Program-made: the position numbers and the translations under genes
From: Solen grandis
Taxonomy: Eukaryota; Mollusca; Bivalvia; Adapedonta; Solenidae
Assembly (NCBI GenBank): GCA_021229015.1
Contig: CM037784.1
Location: 66,243,223-66,307,222 of the forward strand
Direction of reading: 5' to 3'
DNA: 64,000 nt
In this document: positions 1-12,345 of the stretch, in pieces
Layout of the letters: the number at the start of each line of letters is the position of its first letter
Position numbering within the stretch: the first letter of the stretch is position 1
Notes under the pieces: generated by a model
Told to the model about the DNA's origin: nothing
The model's database searches: none
Seen by the model: the letters and a program-made list of their open reading frames with translations, nothing else

Positions 1-708
1 TTTTTTTTGTTTATTGTATTTATTTATTTTATTATTAAATTGTTGTTTTTTTAAATGTTTATTTCCTTCATGTGTCTATTCGATGAGAAAAGGATTTAAA
101 TGAAACTTAATTGACGAAAATAGACGATTATATTATATATATACATATTTTATAACTAAGAATTTCTTTATATATAAATAAAAGTATATGAAGTGTGTGT
201 TTTCATATTTCATGACTGTACATATAGACACTGACGCTCATTTATACGAGATAAAATTACAAAGAAAGACAACTTTGCCCTTTTGATAAACGATTTATTC
301 TGAGTTACTGGTCATGACAAAACCTCAAATAATAAATATTTTCCTGTTGATCGTTCTATTTATTTATTTAGATATATTTTGAAACGGGGATTTAACGTTG
401 GACAGTTCATTACCCAAAACCCATTATTCACCGAAGACATTCAATCAGTCATCTTTCACAAAGCAAACACGTAATGTGATATTCGATTATTTCTTTTTTT
501 AAAAAAATTTTTTCTTTAAAATGGTAAAAATCGTAATGAGCAAATAGGAACCATAATTGTAATATTTCGTAAATTAATCAAGAGCTACAATAAAAAGAAA
601 ATATTCCACCAACACTAGCGTTAAGTAATACTTAAATGCTTGTTACTCTTATAAAAATATACCTCGCTTGATCAATTTTTAACAAATAGTGATAGTAATA
701 ATTTATTT
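1..708. other. AT-rich non-coding flank, no feature seen
   Basis: This stretch is AT-rich, with short T and A runs and no reading frame that looks like protein. I see no repeat family that I recognise and no splice-like exon. It ends at the target site of the SINE that follows. Confidence 0.5.
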
Positions 709-719
709 CAACTTAGGCA

Positions 720-975
720 GGGGCCGCCGTGGCCGAGCGGTTACAGTCGTGGACTACAAATCTCTCAGCCCCTCACCGCTGTGGGTTCGAATCCCGGTAG
801 GGACTTCGGATTTTTCATGTGAGGAAGCCTTCCAGCTGACTTGCGGTAGGTCGGTGGTTCTACCCGGGTACCTCTGTGTACTCGGGGTCTTCCTCCACCT
901 GTAATTAGCTGGACGTCGCTATATGATTGAAATACTATCGCAGCGACGGTAAACCCCAATACAACAATACAACAA
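720..975 (+). mobile_element. SINE family A, full-length copy, tRNA-derived
   Basis: The head looks like a tRNA gene: an A box (TGGCCGAGCGG) near 731 and a B box (GGTTCGAATCC) near 784 form an internal pol III promoter. A conserved body and a tail of CAACAATA-type repeats follow. It is bounded by a perfect 11-base direct repeat, CAACTTAGGCA, at 709-719 and 976-986, which is the target-site duplication of LINE-assisted retroposition. Other copies in the window, whole or partial, lie at 3482-3616, 4333-4400, 8240-8363, 13819-14050, 56208-56457 and 60868-61115. Open frames here are incidental to the SINE. Confidence 0.9.
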
Positions 976-986
976 CAACTTAGGCA

Positions 987-1821
987 TATACATGTATATA
1001 ATTATCTCGTAATGTAGGAATGACGAAATGCGTTTCATCCTTATTTGAGAATATAAGTATTATTTAGCGATAAGTAATGTTAATGGAATTTTAACCTGGT
1101 CTGTTTTATATAGGATCGTGTAGCAGATATCAACACATGTGCTACTGTGTTTGTTTTTCAATATTTCTACTCTCTTGTGATCGATAATGTGTGTTTGACA
1201 TGTTGATATGATAAATTGACATTTTAATAAGAAATGCGATAAAAATGACTACGAAAAATTATACATAGTGAGAGTTAGAGCACAGTTTTTCTATTTAGAA
1301 ACTAGGTTGAATGGGCTGGGGGAAGCGACTCTGTTTCAGTGAATGTCATATTTTTTATTTGTAATTGAACCGTTCCTATATTATAAGAGAGGCATCCTAA
1401 CAAATAATCAACAACAAACAAACAAACAAACAAACATACAAGCTATATAATACATGTATAATGTGTGTGATGCAGTGGTATTCTTAAATAGATAACGAAA
1501 CATCGTCATAAATATTTTTATGTGTGTATGTGTGTGTTTCTATTTAAGAGAAACAAGAGAGAATAACATGCTGTTATTGTATGTGTTACTGGGAAAACGT
1601 TTAAAACAAATATACCTCTTTTTACATGTATTTATTTTTGATAAATCACTGAAAATACCTACCTTTAAGTAAAATGATTTAAAGGTCTTTTTATACATGT
1701 ATCTCAAATTACGAAATCAAATCAAATTATGTCGTTTTCAAACAACAATAACAAGATCTTATCGCATGTGGAAATATTGATGGAAATTGAACTATTTATT
1801 CACTCAAGGAGGAAATAGACG
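987..1821. other. Non-coding, with a (CAAA)n microsatellite
   Basis: AT-rich sequence without coding signal. A CAAA tetranucleotide run lies at about 1410-1435 and a short TG-rich run near 1520. Nothing else is recognisable. Confidence 0.45.
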
Positions 1822-2003
1822 CAATGTGGTACAGTGGTAACGTTCCCGATTACGGATCCGAAGGAAATGGGTTATAACCCCGTTTGGGCAAGAAATTTTC
1901 ACGACCTGCCCGGGCGCAAAGTGCTGGTCAAACCAGGAACCATCGAGAGGGATTAGTATAAGTTATAAGAACTTGTTTCCCAATCGACGTAAAATGAATA
2001 AGT
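1822..2003 (+). mobile_element. SINE-like repeat family C, copy 1
   Basis: The segment begins with a tRNA-like A-box stretch (GTGGTACAGTGGTAACG) and a B-box-like GGGTTATAACCCC. Its body (GCAAAGTGCTGGTCAAACCA ... GAGAGGGAT ... TATAAGAACTTGTTTCC) recurs at 21833-22147. Two copies with the same 3' end support a dispersed SINE or SINE-like family. The target-site duplication was not resolved. Confidence 0.6.
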
Positions 2004-2790
2004 TAAAACTAATATTATCATCTCAGACTATGAAATCAGACACCTACCTGTTACCGGCCTCATCAAACGGATACCCTCGCACCAGCATGTTCATGATGTC
2101 AGTAAAGACCCGTCCGTCCGTACACTGTCCCATTCTCTTACGTCACACAATACTACGAATCTTATCGTATTAAGTCCTCAGTTTCTTTACAACCATTTAA
2201 GAATTATGAACGCAGCCCTCTGGCGACTTCGACGAAAATGGGTGTTTTCAGAGCCGGGAACTAGAATAATGAGAAAATGTCAGTCTATAGAAACTTCCTT
2301 CAAATAGTTCACCATTAAAGAAAGTTACTCTTTTTTAATTATTGATCCTTTAAACAATTTCTATCCATGGATGATGAATTGTACTTCATTTGAATATACC
2401 TTAATGGAGTATTTGTGCACTCTTTTATATACCTGAATCTCTTGATACAATTTATGGTAACTATATGCGCATATTCATAGTGTGTCGCCTATTTACGAGA
2501 CAATTAGAACATCGTGGAGAAATGAAGATCAGACATTTAATCAATGGAGAGTTATAAAGATCATTTCAAGCGATAAATGAACATGGAATTTTTATGAGGG
2601 GCAAACAAAAATGGAATAAGATTGAAAAGAGAACATTAACAATATATACTGAAGGCAGTTTTACCCACAGGGGAGTGGCAATTAGAAGTTTAAGTCTCTC
2701 TCGCATGTTACTTAATAAATGTGATTTGATATATTTATTAAGCGATTTTTATTGTCATAACAGTATTATTTTGCTATTTATCATTATTAG
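2004..2790. other. Non-coding stretch, nothing recognised
   Basis: AT-rich sequence with no repeat, exon-like segment or RNA gene that I can support. Frames of about 65 codons occur but look random. Confidence 0.4.
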
Positions 2791-2796
2791 TTGGTG

Positions 2797-3066
2797 TTGA
2801 TGTAATAGTAGTAGTAGTAGTGATGGGTTGACAGCAGTTGTGACAAAAGTTGCAATAATAGTAGCAGTGGTAGTCGTTGGGTAGTAGTAGTAGTGATAAT
2901 GATAAAAAAAGTAGTAGTATCAGCAGCAAAGTGGTAAAATAAGTAGCAGTGGCAGTAGAATAATGGAAGTGATGGTAGTTGTGGTAGTAACATTATAAGT
3001 AGTGATGTAGAAAAAAAAGGTAGTGGTGATGTCGGGGGCAGTGGTGATTGTTGTGATACAAGTAGT
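2797..3066. repeat. Degenerate (GTA/GTG)n trinucleotide tract
   Basis: About 270 bases of imperfect AGT/GTG/GTA triplets, giving Thr- and Ile-rich frames on the opposite strand. These frames are a by-product of the triplet repeat and not genes. Confidence 0.75.
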
Positions 3067-3309
3067 AGAAACAGTATCGAAATCAGTTGTATGATTGATC
3101 ATGTTATCTGGACCGTTTGAATCCCTTATCACAGCAGATTTCCACTTAAACCCGCCTGAAGATCAGAGATTTAGGTAAATCCAAGAGCCAACATGCACTC
3201 AACTCAATTCAATATCCCTTAGTGTTAATATCAATATATCGATACTTCGTTTGTATAATAACAGTTCACAAACAAAAGCGAGATCAGCTGGCTACGTTTT
3301 CTGTCTTCT

Positions 3310-3335
3310 CCCCCCCCCCCCCCCCCCCCCCCCCC
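3310..3335. repeat. Poly-C tract of 26 bases
   Basis: An uninterrupted run of 26 C. Its length in the assembly is probably unreliable. On either strand such a tract could form a G-quadruplex or i-motif. Confidence 0.9.
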
Positions 3336-3481
3336 GCCTCACAATCTACAAACAAATAGTCTACTGACTTTCATAACTGTCTGTTGTATATATAAATACT
3401 TTAACAGCATATAGCACGTTTCAATTCAGTATTCCAGCTATACTTAACTATACTAGTATTTGACAAAACTGTCAGCGGAAC

Positions 3482-3616
3482 TTAACATTTCGCAGCCTCT
3501 CATCGCTATGGGTTCGAGTCCCGGCAGGGTCACTCGGATCATTTATTCGAGGAAGCATCTCAGGTTCAATTGTTTACCTACATCTGAGCATTTGGAATCT
3601 TCCTCCACCTGTAATG
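3482..3616 (+). mobile_element. SINE family A, diverged partial copy
   Basis: The B-box region (GGGTTCGAGTCCCGGCAGGG) and the CTTCCTCCACCTGTAAT motif of family A are present in order. The 5' tRNA-like end and the 3' tail are missing or too diverged to recognise. Confidence 0.7.
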
Positions 3617-4086
3617 TACGTATGATTATTGAATATCATAAATATCTAGTTTGTTGTTTTTGTATTTACAGTGATATTCCCGGGACTCATGGTTTCGATT
3701 CGATAAGAGTTTCAAATAATAATGATAATGCCTTTAAGTAAAGCATGAATAAATATTAACTATTAAACATACACATCTTGTTGTATTTGTATTTGCAAAT
3801 TTTAATTAATTCTTTAATCTGTATACGATTATTCTTTAACCACTAACCAGTACTTTTTCTGTAACTCCATATATAATCTATTAGAACTTGAAGAAGCATA
3901 TGTATGCGAAACTAAACCATTACTTTAAGCAATCGTTAAATTATTGCATTGAAATCATTCTCTTTGATGTGCTACTATATATATATTTTACTGCATTGAT
4001 ATTTGTTTTCACTTCCTTTAATCTCTCTCTCGGTGTGTGTGTGTGTGTGTGTGTACTTTGACAATATACTGTATTGTTTGTTTGTT

Positions 4087-4285
4087 TGTTTGTTCGGTTT
4101 AACGTCCCACCGACAGTATTTCAGTCATTTGGAGACGATGTCTACTTGAAACAGATATAGTGCTGCCACACTGCAGCATCACGCCGTAGACATGTGGCAT
4201 GATACCACACCCAGTCACATTATCCTGACACCTGGCCAACCAGTCCTGGAACTACCCTAATATGCTGAGCGCCAAGCAAGGGAGT
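4087..4285 (-). mobile_element. SINE family B, partial copy on the minus strand
   Basis: Read on the minus strand, this is the body and 3' tail of a second SINE family: GCCAAGCA, CCAGTCCTGGA and CAGTCACATTATCC in reverse, ending at the TTTAACGTCCCACCGACAGT motif. A (TTTG)n run at about 4073-4093 represents its tail. The tRNA-like head is absent, so the copy is 5' truncated. Better copies lie at 32800-33095 and 50023-50237. Confidence 0.75.
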
Positions 4286-4332
4286 GATATATACTGTATC
4301 GTATACGTCTGAATAAACTATCTGTTCTGTTC

Positions 4333-4400
4333 TGTAATTAGCTAGACCTCTTTATATTACTGAAATACTGACGCAGTGACGGTAAACTCCAGCAGCAACA
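4333..4400 (+). mobile_element. SINE family A, 3' end fragment
   Basis: Only the last ~65 bases of family A are visible (CTGTAATTAGCTAGAC through the GACGGTAAACTCCA end). It may be a short 5'-truncated insertion. Confidence 0.6.
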
Positions 4401-4975
4401 ATTTATTTTTATGACTTAAAATGAAATGCTGACAATTGTTTCACGAGATAAAACGGATATGATGCGTATAATGTTAGGTACATCAATATATTATTTATGA
4501 TACTTAATATTATGCTCATATCATTTAGGGCAATCATCTGCCCCCAAATTAAAACTAGTGACACATTTATATACGTAGTTGCAGAAAAAAGTGAGCACCC
4601 AGGTTTTTATTATTCAACATCTGCTATATTTTTTTTCAGAAAATATTATGAATGGAAGATAATTTGATCCATGCGATGTGTATTTTGAATTTCGGCACAT
4701 ATAATTAAATGCAGATGTAAAACTATTTTGCATACATTATATATAATATATACATTTTTACAATGCGTCTATAGTAGTTTTATAACTTAAACAAACCCGA
4801 TCACTCAAAACTTCCAAATATCATGTCAGATGAGGCGATCAATATCACGAGTATGCTTTAGATACGAGTGAAAAATCCGACACCTATGCACAAGTCCTGT
4901 ATATGAGATACACCGAAACTTATATCTGTTCGACTTCCATCAACAATACTTGACGGCAAGTATTACACAATTCAA

Positions 4976-5055
4976 TTCAATTTCTATCCTATCCTATCAT
5001 ATCCAACCTATCCTATCCAATCCAATCCATTCCAATTCAATCCAATTCAATTCAA
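4976..5055 (-). repeat. Pentanucleotide tail of a LINE-like element
   Basis: Runs of TATCC, CAATC and CAATT type pentamers abut a non-coding block from 5056 onward. On the minus strand this resembles a retroelement 3' end followed by a microsatellite tail, as seen more clearly for the LINE at 51713-53150. I see no reverse-transcriptase sequence next to it, so the assignment is tentative. Confidence 0.45.
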
Positions 5056-6290
5056 TAGTTTATTAGGCATAAACACACAGTTTATTGCTATACAACTTAT
5101 GACATTGACTATAAATGTAAGAGAAAAGCATGAAATGAATAAACATTAACTTCATGAATTACTATAACTTTAATCACAATTTAACTTTAGAGGAACTGTT
5201 ACATATAATTATCAGGTATGAATATTTACATGTCATATAATTTAATATAATTTCTTCAGTATATCAATTGCTGATATGCAAACTTAGTTAGGAATGGTTC
5301 ATACACAATTGGAAAATATTAATACACAATTTCTTAAACAAGGTAGAAACGCATCCCAACATTCTTGTTTTGCGAAGTATTAAACGTTCTTTACTAAGTA
5401 ACAATGTTTGTTGTGAAATGAACTATTTTGGGTGTTTTTGTTAAAGAAACAATATTAAAGAAATACGTCGCTTAAGTAGTCTTAAGAACCAGGAAAATCG
5501 GTGGAATGGGTGCAAGATCTTTATCACGCTTGTATACTGGATGTACTGAAAGGGCGTTTCCGGCATTTTCATCCACTGCCCTGTCGGATAGAATCAATTA
5601 ATGCATTAAATACATATAATTCAACCCGACTGACTTCCGCCATTGACCCCGGTTCTATTCAACGATATTCAATAAAGGCTTCCAATGACATGTGTCGATG
5701 TGGGCTGGATAATGGTTCATAGATTATCAGAAATACAGTCAATATTTATGAAGCTGTTTACAAATATCTGATTTATTTTTCTCCAATTCTTTGTTTATAC
5801 ATACCATGTAATCCGACATTCAACCAAAATATATCGATCTATTAGAATATAAATCACTTTTATATGTACAAGTACAATAAAAACGAAACGTATATTGTGT
5901 ATGTGGCTGGTGTGGATGTAATATATTGTATATAAAATACATTATTGAGGTAGGAATAGATATATTGTGTTCAGTCAAGTGTTTTGAAAAGCAAACAGTA
6001 GATTCAAATGAAATTGTCCATTTAGCCATAAATAACCAGCATTGTATGCGTCAATAATAGGGACATGGATTTATTCATTGTGCATCTAAATGTCTTGGTG
6101 ATCGATGTGATTTGGTATATTAATATAAAATATATCCACCATATTATATACAATAAAATGATCGTGCCGGTCGAGATTTTAGGGACATCTTTTCTTCGCT
6201 AGTTAAGTGTTGAATCTTTTTCAACATGGACAATTTAGCATTATTGTTAAAATTTAAAACTACAATTATTTTCCTATCATTATAGGTAAA
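5056..6290. other. Non-coding stretch, possible LINE 3' untranslated remnant
   Basis: AT-rich and without coding signal. The part near 5340-5400 (AAGGTAGAAACGCAT ... ACTAAGTAA) has a looser match at 7060-7120, suggesting a dispersed repeat. Frames of 60-73 codons are not convincing as genes. Confidence 0.4.
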
Positions 6291-6379
6291 ACCCTATATA
6301 AAGACCATCTCAGTACTAAGACATCCTCTCTATTCAGACCAGATGAGGATTAGAACATCGCATTAATCAGACCGGTTAA

Positions 6380-6960
6380 GGACCAGACTATCTTATTATT
6401 CAGACCAAACAATTTTATTATTAAGACCAATTGAGGACGAGACCAACTTATTATTTAGACCAGACAATTTTATTATTAAAACCAATTGAGGACGAGATCA
6501 ACTTATTATTTAGACCAGACAATTTTATTATTAAAACCAATTGAGGACGGGACCAACTTATTATTTAGACCAGACAATTTTATTATTAAAACCAATTGAG
6601 GACGGGACCAACGTATTATTTAGACCAGACAATCTTATTATTAAAACCAATTGAGGACGAGACCAACTTATTATTTAGACCAGTAAAGGACCATTAGTTA
6701 TTTAGACTAGTTGAGGATCAGACCATCTAACTATTGAGACAAGTTATCTCATTATTAAGACTTGTTATCTCATTATTAAGACTAGTTGGGGATCAGACAA
6801 TCTCATTATTAAGACTTGTTATCTCATTATTAAGACTTGTTATCTTATTATTAAGACTAGTTATCTCATTATTAAGACTAGCTGAGGACCATCTCACTAT
6901 TCAAACCAGTTGAAGATCAGATAATCTCATTATTAAGACGTTTTGATCACGGTCTTAATG
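6380..6960. repeat. Two-part minisatellite, about 55-bp then about 21-bp units
   Basis: From about 6380 to 6700 a unit of about 55 bases repeats some five times; it contains TTATTATTTAGACCAGACAA and ACCAATTGAGGACGAG. From about 6735 to 6955 a shorter unit (TTATCTCATTATTAAGACTAG and variants) continues. The shorter unit shares the TTATTAAGAC core with the longer one, so it may be a contracted derivative. Confidence 0.85.
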
Positions 6961-8239
6961 AAAATCCTGTTTTGAAATGTACTATTTTTGAAACAGTATC
7001 CTAATTGATTTTTTTCTGTGTCATCAATAATACTTAAAAAAGTAGTGCTTATATTCTTAAATCAGGTAGAAAAGCATTTCGGCAGTCCTGTTTTAACGAA
7101 ATATTCGAATTCATGACTAAGTTGACATAATTTTTTACCTGAATAACTGTCAACATGTGCACGTGTGTGTATTACTTCCACCTTTATGTATTGTTAATTT
7201 TATATGATTTATATTTTAAAATTTAAAAAAAAATTTTAATGATTATCTGTTATTAGATTATTCATAACGTACTATACAAATATACATACCCAAAAAAAAC
7301 AGAGACACGTATTCCTGGTTGCAGATGTAAAATGTTAAAGTTTACGAAATATTCCGAATGATTATCAATCACTGTCACGCAAACGCTTTCTAATGTGCAA
7401 ATCACGTGTGTGATCTTGAAATATAGCAATTTTCCACTGCTTCACCAGGTACTTATCACCAGCTTAGCACTCTTCAATCTATTTTGATAAATATACAACC
7501 GTATTAGTAGACAACTTTCTCTTCACTGCATGGCTTACCTAAAGAGGGCAACCAAGTGTTCTGAATTGATTGATATGCTTTTTTCCCCTTTCCTTTCTCT
7601 TATAAGGAAACTTCAATGCCCACTATATAGAAGGAACATCATCGTTCAATACGTAAACTTTTATTGAGGCAATAGGCTAACTCGCGGATTATACGGTTAT
7701 CGAGTTTATTAAATATGAGAAAATATCATAACACCCGGGAAAAACTCTTTTGATGAAGGGATAACTGTGAAAATCTATCGATGATAGTTTGTTTGGACCG
7801 GGCTTCTAACTTGTCAACTTGTAACCAGGCAGTTAGTGGATTTATGATATACAGAATCATGTTGAATACCAACCTGAAAAGCGAACATATTTGATATAAT
7901 GCTGATTAAGACACCATTCAATAACTTAAGGATTGTTAGTCCTGGTCTCAAAAGCCTTTCCATTTAAACTTTTCCCTTTATCTATCAGCGGGCGAATGAC
8001 CGTCAGAGTTCATATAAACATGATATACAATACAGGGAAATAGGTGTATTGAACTCATTATTATCATGGTCGTCGTCGTTATCACCAGCATCATCAGCAT
8101 TACCCCCACACCATCACCAACTGCATCAGCAATAGCAACAACGTGACCCTCATCCTTTTTATAATCATCATCGTCTTGTATATACTGTATTTAAAGCACC
8201 GTGGTATTTTAAAGTACATGTTTCAGCCATGACTTGACT
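6961..8239. other. Non-coding stretch, nothing recognised
   Basis: AT-rich with a small degenerate ATCATC/CATCAC tract near 8060-8180. No exon, RNA gene or repeat that I can name. Confidence 0.4.
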
Positions 8240-8363
8240 ATTTGGGTTTTTAACGTCGCTGCGACAGTATTTCAGTCATTTAGCGACATCCAGCTAATTA
8301 CAAGTGGAGGAAGACCCCGAATGCACGGAGACATCCGGGTAGAACCACCGACCTACCGCAAGC
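8240..8363 (-). mobile_element. SINE family A, 3' half, minus strand
   Basis: On the minus strand this covers the body and end of family A, from the tRNA-distal part (CTTGCGGTAGGTCGGTGG) to the TCGCTGCGACG end. The tRNA-like head is missing. Confidence 0.75.
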
Positions 8364-8407
8364 CATGTGTCTGTGTAAATTATGACAGTGTCCATATGTT
8401 TGATAAC

Positions 8408-8412
8408 CATCC

Positions 8413-8452
<40 letters not shown>

Positions 8453-8460
8453 CCTGTTTC
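8408..8460. repeat. (CTGT)n/(CT)n microsatellite
   Basis: Nine or so CTGT units followed by CT dinucleotides. The overlapping Cys/Leu/Ser-rich frames come from the repeat. Confidence 0.9.
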
Positions 8461-9055
8461 TCTTCTCATCATTTAATACAGCATACATTTATGTCAACGC
8501 AAGGCATTCTACGTATGTAAGTTGTACGATTAAACGGCAAACAAAGTGCATTGATCGACTGATCGACAGGTGTTAGATTATTTACATAATCTGTTTACAG
8601 AGGAATAAGAAATGTAGACATATTGGACACAATAACCAATTTCTCTTGTCTGAGTAGCAATACTGCGAACTTAAACCTACAAAAACCTAAATCTGCCAAT
8701 GTCTATTCAAACACTTACTTTAAAGTAAACTGATTTCAACAAAACACAAGTTTTCAAGAAAAATTGCCATTAGTGTATGCACAACACAAAGTTTTGACCG
8801 CATGACTTTGTTTCATTCCCCAAACATCCCCAAGAGCGCTGTGAAATTTCTAACAAGACATAATGTTTTCATTCAATCTCTACTCACTGACATGCGTATT
8901 ATTCATGAATGTTTCTATTTCATTAGAGAAACTTAATTACCCCTATCATCGTGGAGAAATCTATATGATTAATACACCAACGGATAGGCCTGCTGAGAGG
9001 TATTCAGTGTTTTTGGACATGTTTATGAAAGGCTGTAATGGTTCCTGATGATTGA

Positions 9056-9155
9056 NNNNNNNNNNNNNNNNNNNNNNNNNNNNNNNNNNNNNNNNNNNNN
9101 NNNNNNNNNNNNNNNNNNNNNNNNNNNNNNNNNNNNNNNNNNNNNNNNNNNNNNN
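9056..9155. other. Assembly gap of 100 N
   Basis: Exactly 100 N, the usual placeholder for a scaffold gap of unknown size. Sequence character changes after it: long homopolymers become frequent. Confidence 0.99.
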
Positions 9156-9799
9156 ATTTCTAATGCTGCAAAATTTTTAAACCAAAATATAAAAGTTAAA
9201 AAAGGGGCCATATTTGTATTAAATTCAGTCAAAGTTATCTACTTAGTTGTCTGATGCCCTGTATATCCAAAAACTTACTTCATAAAGGGTTATTGATTAT
9301 AGGCTTGTAGTAACTTGCATGAAAAAACAAAACCAAAGCTGCAAACGCCGACGAAAGGGTGACTGCAATGCTCTCATTTCTTCGAATAGTCGAGCAAAAA
9401 ATCATTTTTTACTTAACATGATATTTAAAAAAAAAGGTTAGTTGTTTTCTCAAGGTAAGATTTGTGGTCCTAGGTTGTAAAAAAATGCATGTAATCATTT
9501 GTTTATATTTAAATTTTTTCATTTTATCGTCATTAAAAAAAAAAATGAAAATAAAAAAAAAATTCCCCTTTTAGCATGTTATTTTTTTTTTTCTTTTTGA
9601 CCCCTCACTTTTTCTGTTTTATTTTTTTTTGCCCCCCCCCTCCCCCACGATCAAAATATTTTGGGGAAAAAAGAATTTAAAAAAAAAAAAAAAAAAAACG
9701 TGGCCTAATAGTGTTATGTTTTGGGGGTGAATACCTCAGTAAAAAAGGTATCTAAATGTAACTTTATTCAGGCAAATTTTTTTATGTAAATACAATTTA

Positions 9800-9965
9800 T
9801 TGGGTTTTTCGTGGACTGCACGCAGCCGCGAAAACCTACTGTTTTTTGTGTTTTTTTTTTTTTTTTTCCCATTATTATTAGGTTTTCGTGGACTGCAACG
9901 CAGCGCAAAAACCTTTGTTCTTTTGTGTTTTTTTCCCCTTTTTTTTTTTCCATTATTATTATTCT
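9800..9965. repeat. Short tandem duplication, about 85-bp unit
   Basis: TTTCGTGGACTGCA...GCAGCG..AAAACCT occurs twice with about 85 bases between starts, each followed by a long T run and CCATTATTATTA. The copies differ mainly by homopolymer length. Confidence 0.7.
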
Positions 9966-9969
9966 TTGA

Positions 9970-12345
9970 TTTTTTTTGGGGCCCGCTGTTGCGGCGTGAT
10001 TAGAAGTGCTACAAATATGAAAATTTCGTGATACTACAGTATTGAAGTTGTGCACCTTTTTTTGTTTTTTTTTTTAGTAAAAGTTTTGCCGTAGGTGGCG
10101 TTTGCTCAAAAATATAATTCCCGATAACTTTTTTTTTGAATTTTTTTGTATGAGTTTTTTGCATTTGTTCTCTGTAACTACCCCTTTAAAATATGATAAA
10201 AAGGAAATATCATTCTTTGAAATTTTGAGTAGAAGAGGTTGAATGTTTAAATCTTTGAAAAAATCTGGCAAATTGGGGTGTGTCACGAAAAACATGCCCA
10301 TTTTTTTTAGGATTAGATTCCTTTTTGTTTTTGAAATTGATTCTGAAATTTTTTGTCCCAAAAAATTATGGGGTGGCGATTTCAAAAAATGATAAAAATG
10401 TTTTCAAAAGGGGTCAAAAGTGTACTAAAATTTAGAGGATTTTTTTTTTTTCGGAATGGGATTTTTTTAGTTTTTTGATGATTCTCCCATTATTTTTTAA
10501 TCAATTTTATAAAATTTTTCACAGATTGTTTTGTTGTTGTTTCAAGGGTTTAACAGTTTAAAAATTTAAAAAAAGCAAAGGGGTCGGTCAATTTTGCGAT
10601 TTTTTGGTTTTTTCTTTGACCTTAAAATATTCAAAATCTAAAAATATTTTATCAAAAGAATAGGGGGTAAAAATCAAAAGCCTCTAAAGGTATTTTTGAA
10701 GAAATTTATTTTTTTCAGATGGGGGTTGATTGGTTGTTTGGTGGCATTTTGAAGTTTGGTCATACTTTAAACTGATTCAAACCCTTTAAAAGTTTAAATG
10801 GGTGATATATTTTGCTCATTGGAAAAAAAGAATGTCTTACCTCGCCCAACAAAAAAAAAATTTTGCAAATTGTCGGAATTATGAATTTTAGGAATTTAAA
10901 TACTGCCCGAAAAAAAACTGGGGAAATTTGACAGAAAACGGATCCCTATGTTCTATAAAAAAAAAACTCTGCTCTGCTAGTTTGCTTTTGGGTTTGGGGA
11001 TGAAAACAGGTCTGAATGTTGTGTAAAAACTCCCTCTATCTCATTCCATTGTAGAGGTAATTTGTTATGCATAAAACCCATAGAGGTTTTCCACAAAGCT
11101 ACTGTAATGGCTAAAAGACCCCCTGCGTGAGCCCAGATATTAAGGGGGCTTTTTCACGCGTTGGGGGCCGGTCAGTGGGACTCCTTTCCTTTCGAGATCC
11201 CTTTTAAATTTAATTTTTTGGTCAAGCGAATTCACCATGAAGAAAAACATAAGATATTAAAGCATTTTGATTTTGTTGTTTTTTGTATTTTAATTTTGGT
11301 GTCAGGTTTAAAACTGTTTCTCATCACAAAAACCCGGTGCATTTGCAGTAGCAAATCTAGTTATTCTTTGCATTTTTTTTGTGGCCGCTGTTGCGAATGA
11401 TTAGAAGTGCTCAAAATGAAATTTCCAGCATTCACATGTATTGAATTTGTGCACCACTAAGTTTTTTTTTCATTTTGTACTAAGTTTTCCCCGCTAGGTG
11501 GCTTTTAGATCAAAAATATAATTGCCGATAACTCTGTTTTTGCATTTTTTTTTGTATGCAGTTTTTTGCATTCTTTTCTCTGTCAATGCCGTTAAAATAT
11601 GTTTGGTGGCAAATCCATATTTTGAAACTTTTGGCTAGAAGGGTTAAATTTTTTGAATCTTTGAAAAAAATCTGGCAAATTAGGGGGGGTTGTACGAAAA
11701 ACATCCCCATTTTTTTTAGAGATTAGTAGCTCTTTGTTTTTTGAAATTGTTTCCCGAAGATCTTTGGCACAAATTATGGGGTGGAAATTTTCAGAAATGA
11801 TAAAATGGTTTCAAAAAGCGGTAAAGTGCACTAAAATTGGGGGGGGAAAAATTTTCGGAATTTGGCATTTTTTTGTTTTTGGAGGATTTGTCATTTTTTT
11901 TGAAGCAATTTTATGAAATTTTCACAGATTGTTTTGTATGTTGTTTCCGGGATTCACGTTTAAAATTTTTCAAAAATGCAAAGGCAAGGTTTTTGTGATT
12001 TTTGTTTTTTCTTTGACCTTAAATATCTCAAAATCAAAAAATATTTTATCGAAAGATATGGGAAAAATAAAAAAGCCTTAAAATACTTTTTGAAGAATTT
12101 TAGTTTTTTCAGATCGGGATTGTTTGGTTTGTTTGGTGGCGTTGAAGTTTGGTCAACTTTAAATTGTTTTAAAAAGTTTTTTTAAAAGTTTAATGTGTGA
12201 TATATTTTGTCTCATTGGAAAAAAAGAATGTCTTCCCTCGTCAAAAAAAAAAGAATTTTAAAAATTGTCAAATTGATGAATTTATAGAGAATTTCAATAC
12301 AGCCCCAGAAAAAAAACAGAAAAAATTTGCAAAGTTCCTAGTTCT
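9970..12345. repeat. Tandem pair of a roughly 1.4-kb repeat, noisy copies
   Basis: Copy 1 starts near 9975 (GCTGTTGCGGCGTGATTAGA) and copy 2 near 11370 (GCTGTTGCGAATGATTAGA). Landmarks follow in the same order in both: GTGCACC, ACTTTT-rich block, AAAAACAT.CCCATTTTTTT, TTCACAGATTGTTTTGT, CTTTGACCTTAAA and AAAAAAGAATGTCTT. The copies differ mostly by one- or two-base indels in homopolymers. Part of the unit recurs at 14095-14395. No protein is supported; frames here are short and shifted. Confidence 0.75.

Noticed and set aside
720..800. A tRNA gene, from the A and B boxes
   Set aside because: The tRNA-like part is joined to a conserved non-tRNA body repeated elsewhere and flanked by a target duplication, so it is a SINE head.
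6290..6960. A CRISPR-like array
   Set aside because: Units follow each other without unique spacers, in a eukaryotic context; it is a minisatellite.
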